From: Mucilaginibacter agri
Lineage (GTDB): Bacteria; Bacteroidota; Bacteroidia; Sphingobacteriales; Sphingobacteriaceae
DNA: 64,000 bases
Direction of reading: 5' to 3'
Assembly: GCF_009928685.1 (NCBI RefSeq)
Contig: NZ_WWEO01000042.1
Location: forward strand, 124,001-188,000
This document shows, piece after piece, positions 8,839-16,650 of the stretch (position 1 is the stretch's first letter; every line of letters starts with the position of its first letter). The notes beneath the pieces are model-generated. The model did no database searches and was not told the origin of the DNA. It was given only the letters and a program-made list of their open reading frames with translations. The translations under genes were made by a program, and so were the position numbers.

Positions 8839-9786
8839 ATGCTAAACAGAAGGCACCTTAGGGTAAAAGTATTACAAGCTTTATATGCTTATTACCAAAC
8901 AGACAAAAAAGACCTAAAATTACACGAAAAAGGTTTGCTGCAGAGCATAGACAAGGTTTATGAAATGTACGTATGGATGCTATCGCTGATAGCTGAAGTG
9001 GCAAACCATGCCGTAACAGACGCCGAGGAGCGTGCCAACAAGTACCTGCCTACTGCCGACGATCTAAAACCCAACCTTAAGATCACAGAAAACCGCTTCT
9101 TAACATCACTACAGCAAAATGGCGATTATATCGCAGCCGTTAAGAGGTATAAAGTATCATGGAGTTTTGATCCGGAACTTTCAAAAGCGCTGTTCACTAT
9201 CCTTAAAAACTCACCAGAGTATGCCGAATACCTGGAGTTTAAAGACGATACCATCCAAACGGATAAAGACATCATCAAATTTATTTTCAAAAAAGTAATC
9301 CTTAAATCGTCTCTTGCCGAGCAGGTTTTTGAGGATAAATTTATTGTATGGCCGGTTGATAAAGATGTATTGCAAGCGCTGATCGCCAAAACATTCAAAA
9401 ACTTCTCATTCGATCAACCATCTAAAAACAAGCTGGCCGAAATTACCGGCAACTGGGAAGACGACCGCGATTTTATTGTTGAACTGTTTGAGCAAACAAT
9501 TAGACATAACGACGAATACCAGGAACTTATAGGCGCCAAAACCCAAAATTGGGAGCCCGAGCGTATTGCCATGATGGATACTTTGTTAATGAAAATGGCC
9601 ATTGCCGAATTTATTAACTTTACCTCGGTGCCGGTTAAAGTAACTATTAACGAATATCTGGAGATAGCCAAGGAATTTAGTACACCTAAAAGCAATTCGT
9701 TTATAAACGGTATATTGGACAAAATTTTATTTGAATTAAAAGCCGAAAACAGAATCCGTAAAACCGGCAGAGGATTAATTGAATAA
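8839..9786 (+). CDS. nusB: Transcription antitermination factor NusB (long Bacteroidota form)
   Basis: 315 residues, about twice the classical NusB length. Starts MLNRRHLRVKVLQALYAY, and the conserved NusB core is C-terminal (about 230-310: SVPVKVTINEYLEIAKEFSTPKS then NSFINGILDKIL). The middle ~150 residues are an insertion typical of Bacteroidota NusB. Binds boxA RNA with NusE and supports rRNA transcription. It overlaps the region just before the DUF1573 gene and clusters with yajC and coaE. Confidence 0.92.
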   Translation: MLNRRHLRVKVLQALYAYYQTDKKDLKLHEKGLLQSIDKVYEMYVWMLSLIAEVANHAVTDAEERANKYLPTADDLKPNLKITENRFLTSLQQNGDYIAAVKRYKVSWSFDPELSKALFTILKNSPEYAEYLEFKDDTIQTDKDIIKFIFKKVILKSSLAEQVFEDKFIVWPVDKDVLQALIAKTFKNFSFDQPSKNKLAEITGNWEDDRDFIVELFEQTIRHNDEYQELIGAKTQNWEPERIAMMDTLLMKMAIAEFINFTSVPVKVTINEYLEIAKEFSTPKSNSFINGILDKILFELKAENRIRKTGRGLIE

Positions 9787-9790
9787 GTAC

Positions 9791-10231
9791 ATGAAGAAAG
9801 TTTTTTTAGGCATTATTGCAGTCGGAATGTTGACTGCTTGTGACCCCGCTAAATCAACAACTAACACCGGTGATAGCACCGCAACGGCAAGTGTACCCGC
9901 AGGGCAGCTTCCGGTAATGAAGTTTGAGCGCGAAACGCACGACTTTGGCAAAATTAAAGCAGGTGACCTGGTGCACTATGATTTTAAGTTTACCAATACC
10001 GGTAAATCGCCATTAATTATCACCAACGCAACAGCCACCTGTGGCTGTACTAAACCCGAATTTCCTAAGGCACCAGTTGCCCCGGGAGCAAGTGGTGTAA
10101 TCAAAGTGACTTTTAATAGCGCTGGCAAAATGGGCTTGCAAGACAAGCAAATAACGCTTACAGCTAATACAAACCCTGCCGAAACAAGGGTACACCTGAT
10201 TGGTGATGTTACCAATCCAACAAGTAATTAA
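9791..10231 (+). CDS. DUF1573 domain lipoprotein
   Basis: 146 residues from ATG 9791 (an in-frame TTG at 9779 overlaps nusB but would put polar residues before the signal). Signal sequence MKKVFLGIIAVGMLTAC with lipobox LTAC gives a lipoprotein, followed by a Ser/Thr-rich linker. The rest is one DUF1573 (ASPM/SPD-2/Hydin-like) immunoglobulin fold: FERETHDFGKIKAG, then KFTNTGKSPLIITNATATCGC. Function not established; these proteins are abundant in Bacteroidota envelopes. Between nusB and yajC, 9 bp from the latter. Confidence 0.88.
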   Translation: MKKVFLGIIAVGMLTACDPAKSTTNTGDSTATASVPAGQLPVMKFERETHDFGKIKAGDLVHYDFKFTNTGKSPLIITNATATCGCTKPEFPKAPVAPGASGVIKVTFNSAGKMGLQDKQITLTANTNPAETRVHLIGDVTNPTSN

Positions 10232-10240
10232 TAAACAAAA

Positions 10241-10567
10241 ATGATAGCAACAATTCTATTACAAGCTGCAGGCGGTTTTGGTAATTTAGGGTCATTGATC
10301 CCTATGGTACTGATCATCGTAGTATTTTACTTCTTTATGATCCGTCCGCAGATGAAAAAGCAAAAAGATCAAAAGAAATATGTTGACGAGCTGAAAAAAG
10401 GCGACAAAGTAGTTACCACAGCTGGTATACATGGTAAAATTGCAGAAATCGGCGAAACAACTTTTTCAGTAGAAGTTGATAATGGCGTTAAAATCAAATT
10501 CGATAAATCTTCTATATCATTAGATGCATCGAAAGCGTTAAATACTCCACCGGCTGTAAAGGCATAA
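10241..10567 (+). CDS. yajC: Sec translocase accessory subunit YajC
   Basis: 108 residues: one N-terminal membrane segment (LIPMVLIIVVFYFFMI), then RPQMKKQKDQKKY and the conserved DELKKGDKVVTTAGIHGKI. YajC associates with SecDF, which in this genome is the fused protein at 23273-26242. Followed by a hairpin before the YbbR gene. Confidence 0.95.
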   Translation: MIATILLQAAGGFGNLGSLIPMVLIIVVFYFFMIRPQMKKQKDQKKYVDELKKGDKVVTTAGIHGKIAEIGETTFSVEVDNGVKIKFDKSSISLDASKALNTPPAVKA

Positions 10568-10585
10568 AAGCAAGCTTTTTTATAT

Positions 10586-10622
10586 AAAATGCCGTTCAGT
10601 TGTATTAATTGAGCGGCATTTT
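10586..10622 (+). terminator. Hairpin after yajC
   Basis: AAAATGCCG pairs with CGGCATTTT around an 18-nt loop that contains further pairing; short T-run. May reduce rather than stop transcription into the YbbR gene. Confidence 0.6.
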
Positions 10623-10644
10623 AATTTAAATAATACATCATCCA

Positions 10645-11592
10645 ATGGCAATTGTAAAACTATCAACATCAGAGCGCAGGCGTGTTTCGGCATTTATTAC
10701 CTGCCTGGTGTTAGCTACTTTAGCCTGGATGCTTACCACGCTTACCAATAACTATAATTACAAGGTTAAACGTTTGCTGGTTTACAATAACATGCCGCAA
10801 AAACGTGCTTTCAGAGCACTCCAATCAGACACCGTTGATGTGATGGTGCAGGGCACTGGATGGGATATGTTTTTTTCCAAATTTAAACCAGTTGATAAGC
10901 GCGTTAACATTGATCTGCATTCGTTAGAAAGCAAGAATTTTATTGCCCTTAACAGCCAGTTGGACCAAATTAACCGGCGTAAAGATCCCGATCAAAAGAT
11001 CATTAGTTTTGATCCTGATACTCTATATTTTGACTTTACTAACCGCAGTACCAAACGTGTGCCTGTAAAGCTGATATTGGATGTTAATTATCAGCAACAG
11101 TTCGCGCTGTCTGACAATGTGATTATTAAACCTTCTTATGTTACTCTTAGCGGCCCCAGCAATGTCATCGATAAGATCAAGGTTTGGAATACCGACTCGT
11201 TGAAATTAAAAGGTATTAATGAAACTGTAAATACCAAAGTAAATCTTCAACCGGTGCATGAGGCCAATCTTAGTATTTATCCCAAAGCGGTACAGGTGCA
11301 AATTCCGGTTGACGAGTTTACCGAAAAGACATTGGATATACCCGTAAAGCTTATTGGTAATGTGCATTATTACGACGTAAAGATCTTTCCGGCGAAGGTC
11401 AAAGTTACTTTTACAACGTCGCTTACCAAGTATCCGGAGCTAGACGAAGATTTCTTTGAAGCGACTGCTGATCTCGCGCTTTGGAGTGATAGGAATTATA
11501 CTGTATTACCTGTAAAGCTGGCACGCATACCGCCGTTTTGTAAAATAGTGAAGATAGAACCTCAGAACATAGATTTTATTGTTAAAAAGTAA
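10645..11592 (+). CDS. YbbR-like (CdaR-type) protein
   Basis: 315 residues. One N-terminal membrane helix (VSAFITCLVLATLAWMLTTL) followed by an extracytoplasmic region with YbbR-type beta repeats (FDFTNRSTKRVPVKLILDV; VTLSGPSNVIDKIKVWNTD; KTLDIPVKLIGNVHYYDVKI). In Firmicutes YbbR/CdaR regulates the diadenylate cyclase CdaA; no cyclase gene is adjacent here, so that role is only inferred. The TAA overlaps the coaE ATG (TAATG at 11590-11594), indicating translational coupling. Confidence 0.82.
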   Translation: MAIVKLSTSERRRVSAFITCLVLATLAWMLTTLTNNYNYKVKRLLVYNNMPQKRAFRALQSDTVDVMVQGTGWDMFFSKFKPVDKRVNIDLHSLESKNFIALNSQLDQINRRKDPDQKIISFDPDTLYFDFTNRSTKRVPVKLILDVNYQQQFALSDNVIIKPSYVTLSGPSNVIDKIKVWNTDSLKLKGINETVNTKVNLQPVHEANLSIYPKAVQVQIPVDEFTEKTLDIPVKLIGNVHYYDVKIFPAKVKVTFTTSLTKYPELDEDFFEATADLALWSDRNYTVLPVKLARIPPFCKIVKIEPQNIDFIVKK

Positions 11593-12191
11593 TGTTGAAG
11601 ATAGGCCTCACCGGTAATATTGGCAGCGGTAAAACCACCGTGAGCAAGGTGTTTGAGATACTTGGTGTGCCGGTGTTTTCTGCCGATACGGCCGCGAAAT
11701 CAGTAATGACCAATGACGCCCCGCTAATTGCGGGTATTAAAGAAACGTTTGGTAACGAAGCCTATTTTGAAGATGGCTCGCTTAACCGTAAATACATTGC
11801 GGGTAAGGTTTTTAATGATCCTGCCGAGTTGGCTAAGCTTAATGCATTGGTACATCCAGCCACATTCAGAGCTTTTGATAGCTGGGTAAAGGCATATGCA
11901 GATGTTCCGTATGTGATTAAGGAAGCTGCAATATTGTTTGAGAGCGGTTCTTACAAACTCTGCGATTACAGCCTGATTGTTACTGCCCCATTTGAGATAA
12001 GGATGCAGCGCGTAACAGAACGTGATCATATTACCATGGACGAAGCCAAAAGCCGCGATGCCCGTCAGATGTCAGAAGAAGAAAAGCTTAAACTGGCCGA
12101 CTTCAGCATTAAAAATGACGATTCTGAATTAGTTATACCACAAGTGCTGGCGCTGCATCAACAATTTTTAGCGCTAGCCAATACCAAATGA
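11592..12191 (+). CDS. coaE: Dephospho-CoA kinase
   Basis: 199 residues. P-loop GLTGNIGSGKTTVSKVFEILG at the N-terminus, then the substrate motif FSADTAAK, KLNALVHPATF, and the LID/core segment ESGSYKLCDYSLIVTAPFEIRMQR. Catalyses the last step of coenzyme A synthesis. Overlaps the YbbR gene by 1 bp and the exonuclease gene by 4 bp, so is part of a tightly coupled operon. Confidence 0.95.
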   Translation: MLKIGLTGNIGSGKTTVSKVFEILGVPVFSADTAAKSVMTNDAPLIAGIKETFGNEAYFEDGSLNRKYIAGKVFNDPAELAKLNALVHPATFRAFDSWVKAYADVPYVIKEAAILFESGSYKLCDYSLIVTAPFEIRMQRVTERDHITMDEAKSRDARQMSEEEKLKLADFSIKNDDSELVIPQVLALHQQFLALANTK

Positions 12192-13126
12192 TACTCGACG
12201 ATTTTATTTACCTTAACGATAAGGGTATTTATTGCCCTTACGGCGATTTCTATATAGACCCACAACACCCAGTGGCTGTGGCTGTAATATCACATGCCCA
12301 TGCTGACCATGCCGTTAGCGGCAATGCCGAGGTGTATTGTACTGAACCCACAATGGCATTTATGCAATTGCGGTATGGTAAAAGTGCGGCCAAGGCATTT
12401 AACATAACTGGTTGGCATCAATCGTTTATGATAAAGGGGGTGAAGCTCACGTTCATGTCAGCAGGCCACATGCTGGGCTCGGCTATGATATTGATGGAGT
12501 ACGATGGCACAAGTTACTTATACACGGGCGACTTTAAACTCCAGACGGACCCCACCTGCGAGCCTATAGAATGGCATAAATCCGATGTGTTGATAACCGA
12601 GAGTACCTTTGCTAATCCCGCCGTAACACACCCTGATCCAGTGGCCGAGATTAAAAAGCTGAACGATATTAAGATGAATATCATGCTGGGTGCCTATGGT
12701 TTGGGTAAAAGCCAGCGCCTGATAGCGATGATCAACGAATATACGCCGCAGAAGAAGATATTAGTACACCATAAGATAATGCCGCTCAATACAATTTATG
12801 AGCAAAGCGGGTATAAGTTAGGCCCTTATCAAATTTATGGTAGAAAATTAATGAAAAATCAGGAAGAGTTTGTTTACATTGTGCCGCCGTTTACCTTTAA
12901 CAGTTATATCCGCGCAGATGGTGTGAAAAGGCTATTTGCTTCGGGGTGGAAAAATTTACAGGTAAACCTTCAGGATACATTATACATATCAGACCATGCT
13001 GACTGGAATGATATTTTAGAAGCCGTAAAACAGACTGATCCCCAACAGATCTGGACCTTACACGGCGATGGGAAGCATCTGAAAAATTACTTCGGGAATG
13101 CTATTTTTGTAAAAATTTTAAACTGA
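12188..13126 (+). CDS. Metallo-beta-lactamase-fold exonuclease-like protein
   Basis: 312 residues with the MBL metal signature SHAHADHAVSGN near residue 35, a further metal-binding context SAGHMLGSAMI, TGDFKL, and SDHADWNDI near the C-terminus. The arrangement (AHADH, LITESTFANP, GLGKSQRLIAMIN) matches the SNM1/YSH1-related single-domain family annotated as ligase-associated DNA exonuclease. No DNA ligase is next to it here. Probably acts on DNA or RNA ends in the cytosol; substrate not determinable from sequence. Confidence 0.8.
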   Translation: MILDDFIYLNDKGIYCPYGDFYIDPQHPVAVAVISHAHADHAVSGNAEVYCTEPTMAFMQLRYGKSAAKAFNITGWHQSFMIKGVKLTFMSAGHMLGSAMILMEYDGTSYLYTGDFKLQTDPTCEPIEWHKSDVLITESTFANPAVTHPDPVAEIKKLNDIKMNIMLGAYGLGKSQRLIAMINEYTPQKKILVHHKIMPLNTIYEQSGYKLGPYQIYGRKLMKNQEEFVYIVPPFTFNSYIRADGVKRLFASGWKNLQVNLQDTLYISDHADWNDILEAVKQTDPQQIWTLHGDGKHLKNYFGNAIFVKILN

Positions 13127-13287
13127 TGTTACAACCCAATATTGATTATTATATCAACGAGGATGGTAATTTTGTATTCACCCGTGAGTATCATTTAAAA
13201 AGGGGATATTGTTGTAAAAATAAATGCCTGCACTGCCCTTGGGATTATGGACGAGAGAAGCCCGCCAAGCAGGAAAAAAATAAATAA
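13126..13287 (+). CDS. Small Cys-rich DUF5522 protein
   Basis: 53 residues, starting at an ATG whose A is the last base of the exonuclease TGA (TGATG overlap). Translation MLQPNIDYYINEDGNFVF then TREYHLKRGYCCKNKCLHCPWDYG and a Lys-rich tail. The CCxxxCxxCP arrangement matches the DUF5522 family as I recall it; four closely spaced cysteines suggest a metal or Fe-S site. Function unknown. Translational coupling to the exonuclease suggests a shared process. Confidence 0.8.
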   Translation: MLQPNIDYYINEDGNFVFTREYHLKRGYCCKNKCLHCPWDYGREKPAKQEKNK

Positions 13288-13322
13288 ACATATTGGGCAG
13301 TTTTTTTATTTTAGAGTAGAGT

Positions 13323-13769
13323 ATGCAAATAGATGAAGAGATACAAGGTAAGTTTGAAGACGATTACCACCGTGCAGTCGTAAATCTTAATTATACCTAT
13401 GGATGGCTTAATAATCTTTTACGCTATCATTTCGAGCAATACAATTTAACCAGCCAGCAATTTAACATTCTGCGCATCCTACGTGGTCAGCACCCTAAGC
13501 CGGCTACCATCAATTTGTTGAAGGAACGGATGATTGATAAGATGTCTGACGCATCGCGTATTGTAGATCGTTTGGTTCAAAAAGGTTTGGTTTCGCGCTG
13601 CACTAATAATAAAGATCGTCGCGCGGTAGATATCCTGATCAATGAAGAAGGCCTGGCCATCCTTTGCAAAATGGACAAAGAGGTTAAAACCAGCGATATG
13701 ATCCAGGAAAACCTTACTGAAGATGAAGCCCGTACGTTAAGCGGCTTGCTTGATAAAATGAGGGGTTAA
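13323..13769 (+). CDS. MarR-family transcriptional regulator
   Basis: 148 residues with the winged-helix layout of MarR: dimer helices at both ends, recognition region NLTSQQFNILRILRGQHPKPATINLLKERM, and the wing KGLVSRCTNNKDRRAVDILINEEG (DRRAVD matches the family's DxR signature). Ligand and targets unknown. It abuts the convergent ZIP gene: its stop ends at 13769 and the ZIP stop begins at 13770. Confidence 0.9.
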   Translation: MQIDEEIQGKFEDDYHRAVVNLNYTYGWLNNLLRYHFEQYNLTSQQFNILRILRGQHPKPATINLLKERMIDKMSDASRIVDRLVQKGLVSRCTNNKDRRAVDILINEEGLAILCKMDKEVKTSDMIQENLTEDEARTLSGLLDKMRG

Positions 13770-14477
13770 CTATAACTCTGTCAGAAAGCCACCTAAAGCT
13801 ATTCCTACGCCCAATAATACTGCTATTAGTTTGCGCCTGTTAAACTTATGATCGGGCCCTGCTTCAAATAGTATGGTGGTTGATATGTGCAAAAAGATAC
13901 CGATAACCACACCCATAATTCGGTTGAAGTAATGCTGCAGGTTACCAATATTGCCATTGCTTAGCGCCTCGCTAAAAAAGAAGCCCGCTGGGGCCATTAT
14001 AGCAAACAGTACAATAAAGAATATGGTGGAGTTTTTGCTTTGCTTATTGCTAAGCAAAACGGTACCTAACGCAAAGGCTGCTGGGATATGATGTAAGGCA
14101 ATACCGAACACCAACTGGTTTTGCTGGCCTTGAGCCAGAGGCATGCCCTCTAAAAATGCGTGTAAGCAAAGGCTAACCATAATGCCGACCGGAAAGGCGG
14201 CTTCTTCATGCACATGCATGTGGCCGTGCTCAATCCCGTCAGAAAACTGCTCTAAAACAATCTGGAACAAAAATCCTCCCAGTATAAACACGCCCACGAG
14301 GTTATCATTACCATGATAGGCATCGGGAATGAGATGCAAAACGGTTATCGCAAACAAATAGGCCCCACTGAACGAGAGGATTAATCTCAACTGTTTGTGG
14401 TTATCGCCTTTAAAAAAGAAAACAGACATGCCCCCTAAAAAGGCAGCAAAGAACAATAAAAGCGATTTCCAGATCAT
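13770..14477 (-). CDS. ZIP-family divalent metal transporter
   Basis: 235 residues, about seven predicted membrane helices. A His-rich loop (HGHMHVHEE) precedes the transport motifs HAFLEGMPLAQGQ and ALHHIPAAFALGTVLL, the conserved HxxxE/HHxP pair of helices 4 and 5 of ZIP transporters. Likely imports Zn2+ or a related ion. Overlaps the upstream PAP2 gene by 4 bp. Confidence 0.85.
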   Translation of the reverse strand: MIWKSLLLFFAAFLGGMSVFFFKGDNHKQLRLILSFSGAYLFAITVLHLIPDAYHGNDNLVGVFILGGFLFQIVLEQFSDGIEHGHMHVHEEAAFPVGIMVSLCLHAFLEGMPLAQGQQNQLVFGIALHHIPAAFALGTVLLSNKQSKNSTIFFIVLFAIMAPAGFFFSEALSNGNIGNLQHYFNRIMGVVIGIFLHISTTILFEAGPDHKFNRRKLIAVLLGVGIALGGFLTEL

Positions 14478-15046
14478 GTTGTGTAAAATGCGGGTTGAAG
14501 CTTTTTGTGTAGTAATGCAAATCCAATACCTATCAACGAACCATAGATTGCTCCGGCGGTAACATCAATAGGATAGTGCACACCTACGTAAACCTGGGCA
14601 AAGCTAACAAGCCCCGCCCATAAAATAGCCCAAAACCAAATCCATCGCCATTTTTTACAATACACCAATATTAGAAAGAGTGCCATTGCAAAATGATCTG
14701 TTGCGTGAGTAGATGGAAAACTATAGCCTGTACCACAACCAACCGGGTTTATATCCGTTGGTTTAACGGCTGGATCGTTACAGGGGCGAACCCGTTTTAC
14801 CACATTTTTAATCAGTGTGGCGCTGGTAAAATCAGCAACGCCAACAGTGGCAACGAGTAACAAAATGATAATTATACCTTGCTTTTTATATTTCCAGATG
14901 CTGAAACCTAAAATGAAGGCATACAGGGGGATCCAGAATTTAGGATTGCGCAACCAGGGCATTATCCAGTCGAAAAACGGATTACTCAGATCGTGATTTA
15001 CAAAATGGAACAAAAACCGGTCGAGCTGTAACAAATGTTCGGGCAT
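14474..15046 (-). CDS. PAP2-family membrane phosphatase
   Basis: 190 residues, five to six membrane helices. Phosphatase motifs are VVKRVRP, YSFPSTHATDHF (PSTH in place of PSGH) and AQVYVGVHYPID. In the third motif the usual Arg before the Tyr (SRxY...H) is Gln. The His and Asp are kept. Probable substrate is a lipid phosphate such as undecaprenyl diphosphate or phosphatidate. It precedes and overlaps the ZIP gene. Confidence 0.85.
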   Translation of the reverse strand: MPEHLLQLDRFLFHFVNHDLSNPFFDWIMPWLRNPKFWIPLYAFILGFSIWKYKKQGIIIILLLVATVGVADFTSATLIKNVVKRVRPCNDPAVKPTDINPVGCGTGYSFPSTHATDHFAMALFLILVYCKKWRWIWFWAILWAGLVSFAQVYVGVHYPIDVTAGAIYGSLIGIGFALLHKKLQPAFYTT

Positions 15047-15064
15047 TGGATTTTAACAGGTTCG

Positions 15065-15072
15065 CAAATATA
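15065..15072 (-). promoter_or_regulatory. Putative -7 element for the PAP2/ZIP operon
   Basis: TATATTTG on the minus strand matches TAnnTTTG, 18 bp before the start codon; no clear -33 element. Confidence 0.35.
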
Positions 15073-15131
15073 GCCATTATCGCCGGGGTGTAAAACAGTT
15101 GTTAACCTTACTTACTATCGCCCAATTGTTG

Positions 15132-15139
15132 TATTTTTG
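15132..15139 (+). promoter_or_regulatory. Putative -7 element for glmM
   Basis: TATTTTTG, a perfect TAnnTTTG. It supports the TTG at 15161 as start because the longer in-frame TTG at 15137 lies inside this element. Confidence 0.4.
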
Positions 15140-15160
15140 CCGTCAAATAAAAAAAGCGTT

Positions 15161-16549
15161 TTGACACTAATAAAATCGATTTCAGGAATACGCGGAACAA
15201 TAGGCGGAAAGGTGGGAGAGGGCTTAACCCCTTTAGATATAGTAAAATTTACATCAGCGTTCGGATCGTGGGCTGTTAAACAGTCGGGTTTAGAAAAGAT
15301 TGTTGTAGGCCGTGATGCCCGTATTTCGGGTAGCATGGTAAATAACTTGGTTATAGGTACGCTGCAAGGCTTAGGTATCGATGTTATCGACCTTGGCTTG
15401 AGCACCACACCAACCGTTGAAGTGGCGGTTCCGGGAGAACAGGCGGCCGGTGGTATTATTATCACGGCGAGTCACAACCCTAAACAATGGAATGCGTTAA
15501 AGTTATTAAACGCCGATGGTGAGTTTATTAGCGATGCCGACGGTAAAGAAGTGCTCGATATTGCAGAGAACAGTGATTTCGACTACGCAGATGTAAACGA
15601 TCTGGGTACGGTTACTGTTGACGACACTTACCTGCAAAAGCATATCGACGCTGTATTGGCCTTGCCTTTGGTTGATAAGGTCGCAATTGCCAAAGCCGAT
15701 TTTAAAATTGTTATTGATTGCGTTAACTCAACAGGAGGTATTTTTATACCGGCTTTGTTAAAAGCGTTGGGTGTAAAAACAGTGCACGAACTTTACTGCG
15801 AACCCGATGGTAAGTTTCCGCATAACCCGGAGCCATTACCCGAAAACCTGAGAACTTTATCGCAAGAGGTGATAAGCAAAAAGGCGGACTTAGGTATTGC
15901 TGTTGACCCTGATGTTGACCGTCTTTGCTTTGTATCTGAAGATGGTAACATGTTTGGCGAAGAGTATACCCTGGTTACTGTAGCTGATTATGTATTGAAG
16001 CATACTGTTGGCAATACCGTCTCAAATCTTTCGTCAACCCGTGCGCTGCGCGACGTTACCGAGAAAGCTGGTGGTGTATACGAAGCCGCTGCTGTAGGTG
16101 AGGTTAACGTAGTTAATAAAATGAAAGAAACCAATGCTGTAATTGGTGGCGAAGGCAATGGTGGGGTTATTTATCCGGAGTTGCACTACGGTCGAGATGC
16201 TTTGGTTGGTATAGCTTTATTCTTAACCCACTTGGCTAAGTTTGGCAAATCGGTGTCAGTTTTGCGCGGTACTTACCCAAGCTACTTCATCTCTAAAAAC
16301 AAAATCACCTTAACACCAGAAATGGATATTGATGCCCTGTTGTTAAAAGTAGAAGAAAAATACAAAAAGCAGCCACATAGCACTATCGATGGGCTAAAAA
16401 TTGAATTCGACAAAGAGTGGGTGCACTTAAGACGCTCCAACACCGAGCCCATTATCCGCATCTATTCTGAAGCAAGTTCAGAACAGGTAGCAAATAGCCT
16501 GGCTAACAAGATAATTGACGATATTAAAGAAATATTGCAAATCCGATAG
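15161..16549 (+). CDS. glmM: Phosphoglucosamine mutase (phosphohexomutase family)
   Basis: 462 residues from a TTG start at 15161 (MTLIKSISGIRGTIGGKVG, the usual Bacteroidota N-terminus). Phosphoserine loop TASHNP with S104, metal-binding DPDVDR at 249-254, sugar-binding region GEGNGGVIYPELHYGRDA, and C-terminal phosphate-binding RRSNTEPIIRIYSE. Converts glucosamine-6-P to glucosamine-1-P for UDP-GlcNAc, feeding peptidoglycan and LPS. Other phosphomannomutase activity cannot be excluded. Followed by a word-repeat element. Confidence 0.9.
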   Translation: MTLIKSISGIRGTIGGKVGEGLTPLDIVKFTSAFGSWAVKQSGLEKIVVGRDARISGSMVNNLVIGTLQGLGIDVIDLGLSTTPTVEVAVPGEQAAGGIIITASHNPKQWNALKLLNADGEFISDADGKEVLDIAENSDFDYADVNDLGTVTVDDTYLQKHIDAVLALPLVDKVAIAKADFKIVIDCVNSTGGIFIPALLKALGVKTVHELYCEPDGKFPHNPEPLPENLRTLSQEVISKKADLGIAVDPDVDRLCFVSEDGNMFGEEYTLVTVADYVLKHTVGNTVSNLSSTRALRDVTEKAGGVYEAAAVGEVNVVNKMKETNAVIGGEGNGGVIYPELHYGRDALVGIALFLTHLAKFGKSVSVLRGTYPSYFISKNKITLTPEMDIDALLLKVEEKYKKQPHSTIDGLKIEFDKEWVHLRRSNTEPIIRIYSEASSEQVANSLANKIIDDIKEILQIR

Positions 16550-16628
16550 GGTTCATAGTTCATAGCCGATAGTTCATAGTAGAACTCTTCGGCCATGAAC
16601 TATGATCTATCAACTATGAACCATGAAG
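16550..16628. repeat. Word-repeat inverted repeat, TTCATAG family
   Basis: Left arm 16550-16580 is GGTTCATAGTTCATAG followed by CCGATAGTTCATAG; right arm 16593-16628 is the reverse complement (CATGAACTATG, ATCTATCAACTATGAACC). Each arm holds about three copies of AGTTCATAG. It fills most of the glmM-to-desulfurase gap. Confidence 0.8.
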
Positions 16629-16650
16629 ATTAACAAATCACTAAATTAAA

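Noticed and set aside
9779..9790. TTG start at 9779 for the DUF1573 lipoprotein
   Set aside because: It would add four residues before a complete lipoprotein signal; the ATG at 9791 gives a standard signal sequence.
14474..15046. PAP2 phosphatase as inactive because Arg is replaced by Gln in motif 3
   Set aside because: The remaining His, Asp, Lys and Arg residues are present, and I recall similar Gln-containing motifs in Bacteroidota relatives, so I do not treat it as a loss of function.
16550..16628. CRISPR-like array because of short repeated words
   Set aside because: Words are 8-10 bp, nearly contiguous and arranged as an inverted repeat; there are no regular spacers and no cas genes.
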